NCBI RefSeq assembly: GCF_004027225.2
Contig: NC_044282.2
Coordinates: forward strand, 60,567,225-60,631,224
From: Strigops habroptila
Taxonomy: Eukaryota; Chordata; Aves; Psittaciformes; Psittacidae
DNA: 64,000 nucleotides
Direction of reading: 5' to 3'
Below the pieces are notes generated by a model. It did not search any database. It was not told where the DNA came from and worked only from the letters and a program-made list of their open reading frames with translations. Within the stretch, counting starts at the first letter, position 1. The number at the start of each line of letters is the position of its first letter. Positions 1-11,850 of the stretch are shown here, piece after piece. The position numbers and the translations under genes were made by a program.

Positions 1-24
1 ATCTTTGATACTATCTTTGATACT
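1..24. repeat. 12-bp direct repeat at window edge
   Basis: ATCTTTGATACT occurs twice in a row; it may continue to the left of the window. Confidence 0.8.
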
Positions 25-1264
25 TGATAGTAACTTTACAATCATCTGGGATCCCTCAGACAATTTTGTATGAGGCCCTGTTCCAAAGCTAACAGGATCT
101 GCAATTGCTCAGTGCCTCGCCCTTGCAGACAACCAATACAATTTTAACTAATTTTAGTTTTAACATGGAAAAGGTTTGGGCATTTGTGCTGCAGCAAACA
201 ACTGGAAGAGGCTCAAGCATTTACTGGAAATGTTGGACTTACTTAACAAATCATGATAGAACTGCAAACTTAATTTAACAACTGTTTTCTACCAGATTGT
301 ATCTTCGGGAAGCAGTCTATTTTATCAATACTTTGCAAGGACAATAAAACAGCAAAAAAGTAAGAGGGTGAAAACAAAATGCCTTAAATTGTATGGTGGA
401 AAAGTATGTGTGTAGTATTGTGCAAGGATTGTGAAAGTGCATGCAGACATGTTGAAATAATTAATATTCAAAATCAAATAATTTATATTGTTATCATTTT
501 AAGGATCAGTTTCTTAAACTCATAGCCAACCCATTGATTTCCAGAGATAAGATTCATTTCACTCAAATTAAGAATTGGGTTCAGGTCCAAAGGTGCATAC
601 TTAATTTTAAGTGTCTGAGAAATAGGGGTTTATGTGGAGTAGTTGGTGGAGAACTAGATCTCAGCTGATGTGCCCTCACAAAGGCTTATAGTGCCATCCA
701 TCTGAGATCCTCCAGCAGGGATGCCCTTCTTTTCAGGAAGATAAGATCTGTGCTTTCCTAAAAAGAAGGGCAACCCTACCTGTTAGACTCATGTGGATGT
801 TTTGGGTTTCCTAGAACATCTCACATGGAACTGTGTGTCTCTCTAGATGTAACTCAGTTGAACCCTGACCGTCTCAAAATTTTATATATTGTCTCATCTG
901 GTAGTCTCAGTTCCATGTTTTTTTCTGCAGACATTTCCATATCTAGATTACTAGCTTCCAGACACCTTGAAGACTATGAAGTTTAAACACACAGGTTTAG
1001 TGCTAGTTGAGATGGTGTAGGGAACCCAGTATCATGCCTTGGTGTTGGCCTAAAGGGGTGCAGATCTCCTGTAGGTCCAGAGTCACATCACAAGCTCCTT
1101 GTAAATGTCAGCGATGCTTGAGGGCAACTTAAACTGGATTAGTTATGGTTGTAAAAAAAACTTAATCCACCCCTAAAACTGTGTAAGCGAATCCTACCTG
1201 AAGAAACTGAAGTATAAGGTTAAAACTAGACGTTAAAACTCAATTGGCTTTGAACTAGGTCTCG

Positions 1265-1859
1265 TGGTTTAATCCCAGCCGGCAACTAAGCCCCACACAG
1301 CCGCTTGCTCACTACTCCCTGGTGGGAGGGGGAGAGAATAGGAAGAGTAGAAGCAAGAAAAATGGTGGTTTGAGACGAAGACTGTTTATTAGGTAAAGCA
1401 AAAGCCTGATTTGCAAGCAAAACAAACCAAGGAATTCATTCATCACTTCCCATCACAGGCAGATGTTCAGCCATCTCCAGGAAAGCAGGGGTCCATCAAA
1501 CGTGATGGTTACTTGAGAAGACAGATGACATCAGTCCAAACTTTACCCCCTTCTTTCTTCTTCCCCCATCTTCATATGTTGAGCATGACATCATATGGTA
1601 TGGAATATCCCTTGAGTCAGTTGGGATCAGCTGTCCCAGCTGTGTCCCCTCCCAGCTCCTTGTGTACTCCCAGCCTTACTCGTTGGCTAATAGGGGGTGT
1701 GAGGCCTTGACGCTGTGTAAGCACAAGTCTGTAAGCTCAGCAACAGACTGAAAACATCCCTGAATTATCAACACTGTCTCCAGCACAAATCCAAAACACA
1801 GCTCCATATCAGATGCTATGAAGAAAATTAACTCTACCCCAGCTAAAACCAGCACAACA
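1265..1859. mobile_element. Solo LTR of an avian endogenous retrovirus (ERVL-like)
   Basis: Begins TGGTTTAATCCCAGCC and ends near AAACCAGCACA, a TG...CA-bounded block of about 600 bp. It contains a TGAGCATGACATCATATGG stretch that I recognise as a common dispersed LTR of birds. No gag, pol or env frame lies beside it, so it is a solo LTR. A target-site duplication was not clear, and the exact family name and orientation are not certain. Confidence 0.6.
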
Positions 1860-2639
1860 GGAAACTGAAAACTTTCTCTCCTCTGATACAGCAATAGTTA
1901 CACTTTTTCTAGTGTATCAGTATTACACTAACAGGTTAATTCCCACATCCAGAGTACATGATGAATTCTACATCTGCTTCAAGGGCCGGTCCTGTAGCTT
2001 CTGTACCATTAAAGGTCACCTTTAATGTGCTATTTGAAGGTTGTCATGCATGAGCTCAGTGCTAGGCTTTGCATATAACTGAACATTGCTTGTATGAGCT
2101 GGATTTGGTTGCAAATGCTTTCAAGCACCCATCATTCACAAGACTTGATAGTCCTAATGAATCCTCCTTATCTAGACTTATGCTCGTGGTTAAAGACAGC
2201 ATCCACACAACATCAGCGATCCCTTTGGCATTTACTGTCTGGGTCAGAAAGAAACAGAACTGCTGTAGGGCAGTTTTCCCCTTGTGTAGTGGTGTCCCAT
2301 GACATCAGTATTCTGGCTTTCTATTAAACCTTTCCAAAATTTCCACAAACCAATCCCAAAACACTTTTTTAGGGTGTCTAGCATGAGAAACATCAAAAAT
2401 ACAGTTACATCCATTGATTTATAATGAAGGGAAAGGCACCAAGGAAAAAATTACTGCTGGACTAGATCTATACTGCTGACTCTAGGCATATGTGTGAGGT
2501 TTTTTTGTCCTGGGATCTCCAGGCAATGTGAAGACACAGGATTTCCTGAAATTATTCAGTATGACACAGGACTCTCATCTGGAGGGGTGAAAGCCCATGG
2601 ATCATAGCATCTTAACCCTGGCACTTTGAACTAATTCTT

Positions 2640-2862
2640 CACTATGAGGGTGGTGAGTGACTGGCACAGGTTGCCCAGAGAAGCTGTGGCTGCCCCATCC
2701 CTGGATGTCCACCTGGCCTTCACATCCATTACGGCCAGATTGAATGGGGCTTTGAGCAACTTGGTCAGGAGGGAGGAGTCCCTACCCATGACAGAGGGTT
2801 GGAACTAGATGAGCTTTAAGGTCCCTTCCAACCCAAACCATTCTGTGATTCTGTGAGCCTAT
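2640..2862 (+). mobile_element. CR1 LINE, 3' end fragment
   Basis: Carries the CR1 3' landmarks: GGTTGCCCAGAGAAGCTGTGG, a CCCATCCCTGGATG block, GGTTGGAACTAGATGA and CCTTCCAACCCAAACCATTCTGTGATTCTG at the end. Severely 5'-truncated. Confidence 0.88.
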
Positions 2863-4418
2863 GAAATGTTCGAATTCAAGCTGTGACTACCTCTGCAGCT
2901 AGGAAGTTGGCCAGGTACCACCAGGCTGGTTGGTTCAAAACCCAGCCTAGGGACACTGAGTGAAGGCTGTGGCATCTTTGTTCACTGATGCCTGCTAGGG
3001 AGCTATTCCAGATGCCAGGGAAAAGGAGTTTGCTGCTGAAGAATCCTGTTACTCAGTGCTTGTCAGTCCTTGAAGCAGAACAGCTGGCCCAGCATGGCTG
3101 CTCAGTGGCCCTGCAGTGTATGTCTCTCCATATTGGCAGTGACTTATAGGTAAACAGTCACGTGTATGTGTATTTTGGTTTCACAGGGAGCAAAGTGAAA
3201 TGTCTGTCTTCTGACACATCAATTCATTCAGGATTCAGAAAGGCACTGAGCTGGGTAGTCATAGTGCTGATCTTGACATGAGACATACGCTGGAAGTGGT
3301 ACACATTGACTTAACTTTAAACATTTCTTGTGAAGGTATCTCCCTCTGAACCCACCATCCAGACTCCCATTACAACCAGCAGGGGGAGAGAGGCAAAGAA
3401 GAGCGTGATTCATTTCCTGTAGACAGCTAGGTTAGGAGGAGACGAATTACACTCTCAGCAGGCATTTCTCTCTGCTGAGAACACAAGGAGTCTAGACAAG
3501 TTGCTCAGATGGAGGTATCTCATGTGGGAAGAGCTGATTCCAGCATAGCTACCCAAAAGCATCTTACAATGCTGATGGTGGTGATTTGCAGACTGCCAGG
3601 CAACAGCTCAAGCCAGTCATCCCGTGGAAGTTTTGGAAGTGTTTGTTGGCTCCAAGATCGCCCTTCTCTGCTATTGCTAAAAGCCACTGCTGCAGCCTAA
3701 TGGGTTAGTGAAAGGGTGAACATTTCCCAGGATTTCTCCTCCAGCTGTTGACTTTGCTCATTTTAAAGCAGCTTGTGCATAGTCAACGTCACATCCTGTC
3801 TGTGTTGAGTCAGTAAGTTCCTTGCTTGCAGCATCAGCAAGAAGAAAGAAATCAAATAAACCACAAAAATGTAATCACCAAACCATGACAACTGAAATTA
3901 CCAGAGTTCTCCCGCCATGAGACCTGTTCCATACTTGTCTGTGTTTGGGCAGTGACTCACTGCGTATGCCTGTCCTCATCAGGGCAGAGCGGGCTCTGCA
4001 CCCATATAGCCAGCTCACAAAAAGCCCCATTCAGAACGGCTGAGGACCAGTCGCAGTTGATCCAGGAGACAGATATTGCTGAAGTAGGTATTTCTTTTCT
4101 TCATCAGCCTCTTCCAGGATTGCTCAGAGCGTCAGTGAGCAACGCACGCAGCTGAAAAGGATCCCTCACAGTTACATCTCTGGCACTTGCACTGCTTCCA
4201 AAGTTTACATTTCCCTTTGGCTGGTATGACTCACACGCATGTTCGGGCTTGCAGCTTCCCTCTCCCTCTTACAGCACAGGAACATGTGTTACCAGCCAGC
4301 TCCAGAGCTGTCACGTTTATACCGGCTGCAAAGATAATTCTTGTCACCACCTGGAGGGGATTACAGCTGCTGTCTTTCAGCAGAGCTGAGAAGGAGGGAA
4401 AAGAGGCAATGTGAGGCT

Positions 4419-4472
4419 TGCACAGCTGTATGGCATGTTTGGCTGTGCAGAGCTGCATGGCATGTTTTGCCA
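4419..4472. repeat. About 27-bp imperfect tandem duplication
   Basis: Two adjacent copies of a GCACAGCTGTATGGCATGTT-like unit, the second reading GTGCAGAGCTGCATGGCATG. Confidence 0.7.
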
Positions 4473-7386
4473 TGCATCTCTTTTTGCCTTCTAGGTGGTT
4501 GTTGTTTTGTTGGTTCTTTTTTTTTTTTTACCAGCCAGACAAATTGCTTCTTGATCTATGTTGGGTTTGTTTGCTTGTTTCTTTTTTAAATAGGAAATAC
4601 TCCGTGAAAGATGAAGAGCATGGTGGAAATGAAAGTGTAAATCACTGAAATGAAAGAAATGTGCTTGCTAAAGCTGAGGTCTGTGCAGATGTGTGTAAGC
4701 AGACATGCCTCTCATTAATGGAGAGCAATAATTCCCCTTTTCTGGTGGATCCTTGCTGACCTAGCATCATATTTAGCTCCAGCCACTCGAAATCCCAGTT
4801 GCCTTACATGAAGGGCTGCTTTATTGTTATTTCTGGACCTCAGGCTCCTCTGGTAGGCTTTGTTCTGGAGGGCAGGGAGAGTTTCCAAGCTGGCTCTGTA
4901 TGTGCCCTGCAAGTTCTCTTTTTTATTTAGTTGGAAGGCGGAGAACTTGCACTACAGGGCTTGGTGGCTTCTTGGCAAGTGGTAGGAATACATGCTTCTC
5001 CTAACACAGGGTTAGGAATTGGATGGAAAAAGTTAAATCCAAGCACTGAAGCTCTGGAACATCAAGCTCTGAAATCAGACATTTTGAAGTTGCAGTGTTT
5101 TGTTCCAAAAGTACAACACTACTTTTCTGCAGCAAGACAGGCCTTGGGGGTAAGTCCATCAGTCACATCTCCTCCAGAGAGGTATGTCCTCATGAATGCA
5201 GGAGTAGTGGGCTGTAGTTAGGACATGGGATAAGGAACACACAAACATGGTTTGAAGCGTTGCATATGACCACACATAACACCCTTGGCAGCAGTCAGGC
5301 CCTGCAATTTGCCCTCCTCTGAGTTAGATACTGTAAGTACATGGTAGATAAACTGCAAAAAGGTATCTAAGAAGGTCTGAAACAAACACAGGCTACCTGG
5401 GGCTGGGGGACCTCTCTGCATTTCTTCTGTTGGAGCTGTCCTGCTTTTGGTGAATAAATATTCCCAGAGTCGGAAAGAGATTCAGAACATACTTGGCAGA
5501 GAAGGGGGTTCAGATTCTGGGCTTCTGAATGGTCAATTATTGTCTTTTATATCCCAGAAAAATTACAGACACCAAGACATCTTCTGAGCCATGTCCACCC
5601 AACATAGCCTTTCCGGGAAGCAACTCAACTGGGGATTCCCTAACTATTTTGGTCCGCATTATTTTGGTGTAGGCAGATAGGTGTATACACGTCCTCTATA
5701 TGCCAGGGAAAGAGAGGGATTAGTTAGGATGGAATTCCTGATATCCCAAACCTTGTGTCCAAGACAGAAGGAGTGGTATCTTCTGTGATTCTCTAGAACA
5801 TATTCAGGCTGGAGGTGTTTATTTTCTCATGCCCCTAAGTCACAGACCCCATCACTATGTCAGGCTGAAGGAGCAATCTGTAACCCTGCAGCCACTTCTG
5901 ATTTTAACTCCATGCCCTCTGAGGTGAGCACCAGGGTTTGTGCAGCTCCAGCAGGAAGCATCCCAGCTGACCTTTCTAATTTCAGGAGCTTGATGCTTGC
6001 TTATCCCTGCAAGCCGCAGGAAAACCCCTACCTAAGAGCAACCTTCAGAGTTTCCATTGCACTGCAATGAAATATATTTTGCATTTGCTGCAACTGAGCG
6101 GACAAAACCCTGCTCAGAGAAGGTTATATTTATTCTAAGCACTGTGGTGTAAAAGTGGGGTTGAACTGTGAGGGTTGAAAGGGCAGGCTGGGGCAGGCTT
6201 GTTTTTCCTCAGTAAAAAGGGATGGCTCCTCCTTAGCCTATTGCAGAGTCCTGGCCAATAAAAGTGACATGTATTAACCTTTCAACTCTTGCATAAAGGA
6301 TGGTGCTTGGGCTCCTTTTCCAGTTTTAAAAGAGCTGAGTGAGGCTCTTTCAGTCCTGTGACAGAGAGGGAGTAGGCATAGGAACAAGGTCAGGACAGTG
6401 CTTCCTAAGCTGATGGAAAAGCTTCATTGTGGTGCCTACTAAGTGTGTTACAGTGCAGAAATATTCCCTCTTCAGCGGTCCCCGATCTGGGTGTTCTCCA
6501 TGGTCCCAGGGGGCAGAACTGCCTTAGGGCAATGGCTGTTTTGACTCTTTTTCTGGCACTCCTGATCCCTTGTGCTGAGGTAGAGAGAAGACTTACAGCT
6601 CTAGGACCCACATCTCTTCACTTCTCATTGCAGTGCTACCTTGAAGCAGTGCCTCCTCTGTCTGTGGCAGCAACCCCAACCACTCAGGGCTAATTCCATG
6701 TTAAACTTCCTGAACGACATGAGTAAGTAACTGGAATATGCAATAATATCTTTGTTGTACACTAAAATTTTTGAAGAATAGTTTGCTGGTTTCTAAACAT
6801 TCGAATTTCTGTATTTTTTTCAATCATCAATTTTTCCCCAGGTCATCTAGAGTAGGAACTTAACTGAAGTACAAGAGACCAACCCCTGTTCTTGAGTGTG
6901 TCACGGGGCAGTAGGACTTATTAAAGAGTCTGCCTTCAGCAACAGACAAGGGATGCAACCAGGTCTGGCCCTCACTTGTCTGTCTGTCCTGTGCTGCAGT
7001 CTCTCCCTTTCCATGCCTACATGCCTCAGCCACATGGTTTGCCAAACATTGATATCAGGCATCATGGAGGGCAGCCACAGCCCAGTGCTACAATCCCTGC
7101 AGGGCTCCATGCACCAAGTTGTCCTGGGGAAGGGCACCCACCCTGCCTGCTGTCTCGCCTTGTGGGCTCCACAATGATCACTGAACCCATGCGTCAACCA
7201 AGGTGTGAACTGGAGAGTGTTAAGGCTTCCCCTCTACTTTGTGGTGGCATTAGACATGCAAGGTTGTTTTGGACCAATCTCTAATCCTTTTTGGACAGCT
7301 AAACCTCAAAGCCAGTCAGATGATGAAGCAGACAAGAGAACAGAGATTCCACATTAAAATGATTTGAAGAAAAGGGGTTTCCTGTT

Positions 7387-7405
7387 AAAAAAAAAAAAAA
7401 AAAAA
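7387..7405. repeat. Poly-A tract
   Basis: Nineteen A in a row. The sequence before it is not a recognised retrotransposon, so a simple tract is the safest call. Confidence 0.9.
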
Positions 7406-10400
7406 GTATCAATTTCTGAAAAGCCCAGGATATATTTTATGGGAGAAGCCTTGATCTGTTCCCCAGGCTCCACCTTGCCCCAAACCCAACCTTGAAAATA
7501 CCCAGTAAGTCCTAATATGCTGTATTTTGCTTGGCTTCTTAAGAAAAAATGGAAGTAAAACCTGAAGAACACAAAGGAATTCCTTCAGGACAGAGCCATA
7601 ATGCTTATCCCAGAGGTGAGAAAATCTTCATTCAGCCTTGGTACCTTATTGCACACCTGAAAATGCCATCCCAAGAAGACACGTCCACAGCAAAGGAGTA
7701 ACATTTTGGAAGTTACTCATGGAATAACTTAGCTTTCTGAGCCACAGCCATGGTGATGTATTTAATCAGAATCAGAATTACAGGAGTGAGACCAAACTAG
7801 TGAGGACAGCATTTCCTGACAAATCAGTCCATGACAGGAATGTGTGCCAGGAGGGAAGGAGAATGTGGGGAGGAAAACGCACCCACTCTGTGAGATCTTT
7901 ATTATCTCCCACGGCTGTTGCCTACACTGAACTGGAAGGATTTAGTTACATCAGATGTCTTTCAGAGCTGCCAGCCAGTCACAGTGAGGTTCCTCATCTA
8001 ATCTCATCAGGTTTCACCTTCCTGTGACATCTCTTGAGCAAGTAAAGAGGATTGTGCATCTCTGGCCACACCCTAGGTTCGCATCACGTGGGGGAGTGCT
8101 GCTGTTGGAGAGGAAGGACAGAAGATGGGAAAAAGCTGAGTCCTCCTTACACCCCCCTTTCCCTCACTTTCCTGTTGCTCCTCTCTATCTCTTCCTGTCT
8201 GGTGATCCTGAACTGTTCCCAGCAAGATGACAGGAACACATTGCAGCTTTTGGGTTTAGGCCTATTACCTGCCAGAGTGGTAGAGAAGGCACCAAGGGGA
8301 CCTGGGAGATCCCATGTCCCACATCCACTGAGGAAAAGAGAGATCAGAGCATCCATCCCCAGACAGGGTTCTGGATACATGAGCAAGTACAGGTGTCTTA
8401 GAGTCTCTTTTCCAAACCAAGAGTGGTTCAAATAATTCTGATCTTGGTTTTTGTCATGTTGGAGCAGACCAGCTTGTGGAAAAGGGATAGATTTGCATTA
8501 GTGTCATTAATAACCAAGAATTAGAATTCAGGGCTATACTAACTACATCTGCAGTTGACGCTAAAATGGAAAGACATTTTATAGTGTCTTGACCCTCAGA
8601 ACCTTAAGAGACAACTCCATGACCTGGGTCTTCTAATAGCTTCTTATTGTTTTATGTGGATTATCCATAGAGAGAGCAAGACCCGCTTTCCTCTAGCATG
8701 GGCTGCACAAACCCCTAGAACTTTGAGATAACCACACTGCCTTTCCAGCCAAAGACATTTAAGCATTATGCTTAAACCATAGCTCTTGCCTTATCTGTGT
8801 AGCCAAGTCTGCAGGTACCTGTCCTTCTGCTGTTGACCATGCACAGTGACCAAAACACTGGTCACACTGAGAAATACAGTGTCTACAAGCTGGTATTTCT
8901 CCTGGCATCATACTTGTTGGCTTTGATCTAGTCAGTGTTCTCAGAACAGGCTATGCCACACACAGTCAGCAAAAATAGACACAGAAATGCTTTATCAAGT
9001 CCCACCAGTGTCTTTCAGTCAGGGGCATTATTAGGGAACTAAAATCTTGAGTGGTCACAAGATGTCTCATCTGAAAGCTGTTTTGTGTAACATAGCAATG
9101 GGGACAAACTAGTCTTTCAGAGCAATGTACTTACAGTTGAACTATGCCATCATTCTTATGTATCACTGGGTAATTTAATGGATAAGAAGCAGTGAGGAGT
9201 ATCAGATTACCAAAGGTTTAGTGTCCTTTCCTATAACATGTGAAATGTAGGTGCAAGCTCCATATGGAGTCATTTGAATAAGGGCTTCTTGAAAATTAGG
9301 AGAGGACGACCAACCACTAAACAGGCAAGAGGTTACTTCCGCCTGCTGCTGCAATCTGTGCAAGGAACAGGTTGGCATCTTCTGAATACAGCCACTGGAT
9401 CAGTCCCCAAAGCTACACAGGTAAGGACATGCTCAGCTGGTGAGTTCCAGCGGGATTTAGAGCTGAGTAAGCTCCTCACTGATCATCACTGTTGAGACTT
9501 GGGCAGCTCCAAACATGCCCAGAAACGAAGAAATTTATATGCTGTGAGGACTGGATTGATGGGAATAATGAGTGTCTGGTGCATCCAGGGATAGATAGCT
9601 GTAAACTGTTTGAAGGATCAGAAATTAAATGTACAGAAATAATATTCAAGGGCAGAAAGTGGACTCATAAATGACAACATACCAAAACAAGTAAATACAT
9701 TTTTAAAAGAAAGAATAACATTCAAGTATGAACTATAGAGAGTTAAATTTTGATGTAAGGATTTTCAGCAATTTATGGGATTTCATCCAGTGTAAGACCA
9801 AAAGTTTACTAAATTTAATCCTAAAGAGTCAATATAAGATATATTGATTGAGGCATTTAAATCTTTGTCCCTCTTATCCGTGCTGATTGGTACCATTTCC
9901 TTTGACTTACATCACAATGAGTTCAGAAGTGAGTAGGCTCAGGCTGTATCAGCAATGTAGATTGAATACTGGAGTGAAAACTGTCCTGAAGAAATTGGTG
10001 AGGTTGTAAAAGTGTTTCCAGAGACAACACTATCAGTTGGGCATTAAATATTCACTGCCCAAGACAACAGCTTGTTAAATGCTATTAGGAGCAGGTGGAA
10101 CAGACAATTGATGCAATCTCTGCTTGAAGCTCTTTCTTTGGTGTCTTTAAATCTTTTTCTCTGGACACAGAAAAAATCTCAATTAGCCTAGATGCGAAAC
10201 ATGCAGCATCTTGATAATAGAACCCCAGGAGGTAACTTCTCCCTAGAAATCATAGAAGAAAAAAATGTTGCTGAGAGACATTAGTAGACAAGTATCACAG
10301 AAATTAGTTTGATCTGGGGTTGTTTCAGCGCTAGCAGAAAGCAAGCTGCAATTTCCGTCTGAACTACAGCCAGTATTGTGCTGGCACCAGTGACATGTTT

Positions 10401-11117
10401 ACATGTAGCAGGACGTTCTGTCAGGATTTCCCAACTCAGTGAAGACATGGTAAGTTTTCTTCTGCAACCCTGCTACAAAGACAGGCTACTCATCACAACT
10501 GAAAATGGGATGTTCAGCTTCCCAAAGAAGTAAATGTGCCTGATGGTTTCCAAGCTAGTTGTGAGCATGGGTAGATACATCATTTTTAAGTAAGGACAAG
10601 TCAGATGAGTGTTCAAACACAGAAACAAGTTTCTCCACAATAGAAAGATGAGGCATCCAGAAACTTAGGGAAATATTTAGATGCTACTGTTCTTGGCACT
10701 CCAGTAGACATCCCTATATGATTTTCAAAATCTCCCTTACAAGGTCTTCCCAGTACATAGCTCTTGCTTTCAGAAATTAACTACTCTAAAAGTTTGCAGC
10801 ACCCTTGAAACCCTAAGAGACATGGATAGCACAGAGCCCTTGCTAAGCTCAGGGAATCCAGAACACTGGGGTTTTTTTAAGAGTTGGACTCAGGAATTCT
10901 CTTCATCACAGATGCAGAGGAAATTTGCTTAGCAGAACTACACAGGAATTAAATTCTTGTGGAAGTCCTAGCTTTGCTTCCTGCACATGTTTCTGGTTAC
11001 TGTGAGTAGAAATCAAGTAGAATATGCTAGGTGTTATCTCAGCAGAAACTATAGTTGTAATCTTACAATGTTCTTTGAGCATCAGTGGTGACTTTCCACT
11101 GAAAATAAAGGGTAAGT

Positions 11118-11850
11118 CATAGAATCATAGAATGGTTTGGGTTGGAAGGGACCTGAAAGATCATCTAGTTCCAACCCCCTGCCATGGGCAGGGACACCTT
11201 CCACGAGAACAGGTTGCTCCAAGGCCCGTTCAACCTGGCCTTGAACACTGCCAGGGATGGGGCAGCCACAGCTTCTCTGGGCAACCTGTGCCAGGGCCTC
11301 ACCACCCTCACAGGGAAAAACTTCTTCCTGAGATCTCATCTCAGTCTCCCCTCTGTCAGTTTAAGGCCATTCCCCCTTGTTGTGTCCCTACAGGCTCTTG
11401 TCACAAGCCCCTCTCCAGATTTCTTGTCAGCCCTGCAGGCACTGGAATGTGCTCTAAAGTATCCACGCAGCCTTCTTTTCTCCAGGCTGAACAAGCCCAG
11501 CTCTCTCAGCCTGTCTCCACAGCAGAGGTGCTCCAGCCCTCGGAGCATCTTTGTGGCCTCCTCTGGACTCGCTCCAACAGCTCCACATCCTTCATATGTT
11601 GGGGCCACACAGCACTGCACCAGCTACTAAGAAGGAGAAAAATGACTGCTACAGCTCAACCAGGACAGGGCCCCAGAGCTGGATGCAGGACTGCAGGGTG
11701 GGTCTCACCAGAGTGGAGCAGAGGGGGACAATACCCTCCCTCGACTTGCTGGTCACACTGCTGGTGATGCAGCCCAGGACACGGTTGACTTTCTGGGAGA
11801 TATGGTTGGCTTTCTGCGTGTTCAAATCACAGGCAATTTCCCTCAAATGC
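11118..11850 (-). mobile_element. CR1 LINE, 5'-truncated copy
   Basis: On the minus strand it runs from the end of the reverse-transcriptase ORF (KVNRVLGCI...VRP...QLWGP remnants) to the 3' terminus with ATAGAATCATAGAATGG read on the plus strand. Several frameshifts and stops are present. About 730 bp, one of the two longest younger CR1 copies here. Confidence 0.9.

Larger units (their letters stand above)
2863..11117. other. No gene recognised
   Basis: About 8 kb with only short random-looking frames (none above 127 codons), stop-rich on both strands, no splice-flanked conserved peptide seen and no repeat family recognised apart from simple tracts. Confidence 0.6.

Noticed and set aside
11132-11767. 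211-codon plus-strand open frame
   Set aside because: It is the antisense of the CR1 copy at 11118-11850 and not a gene.
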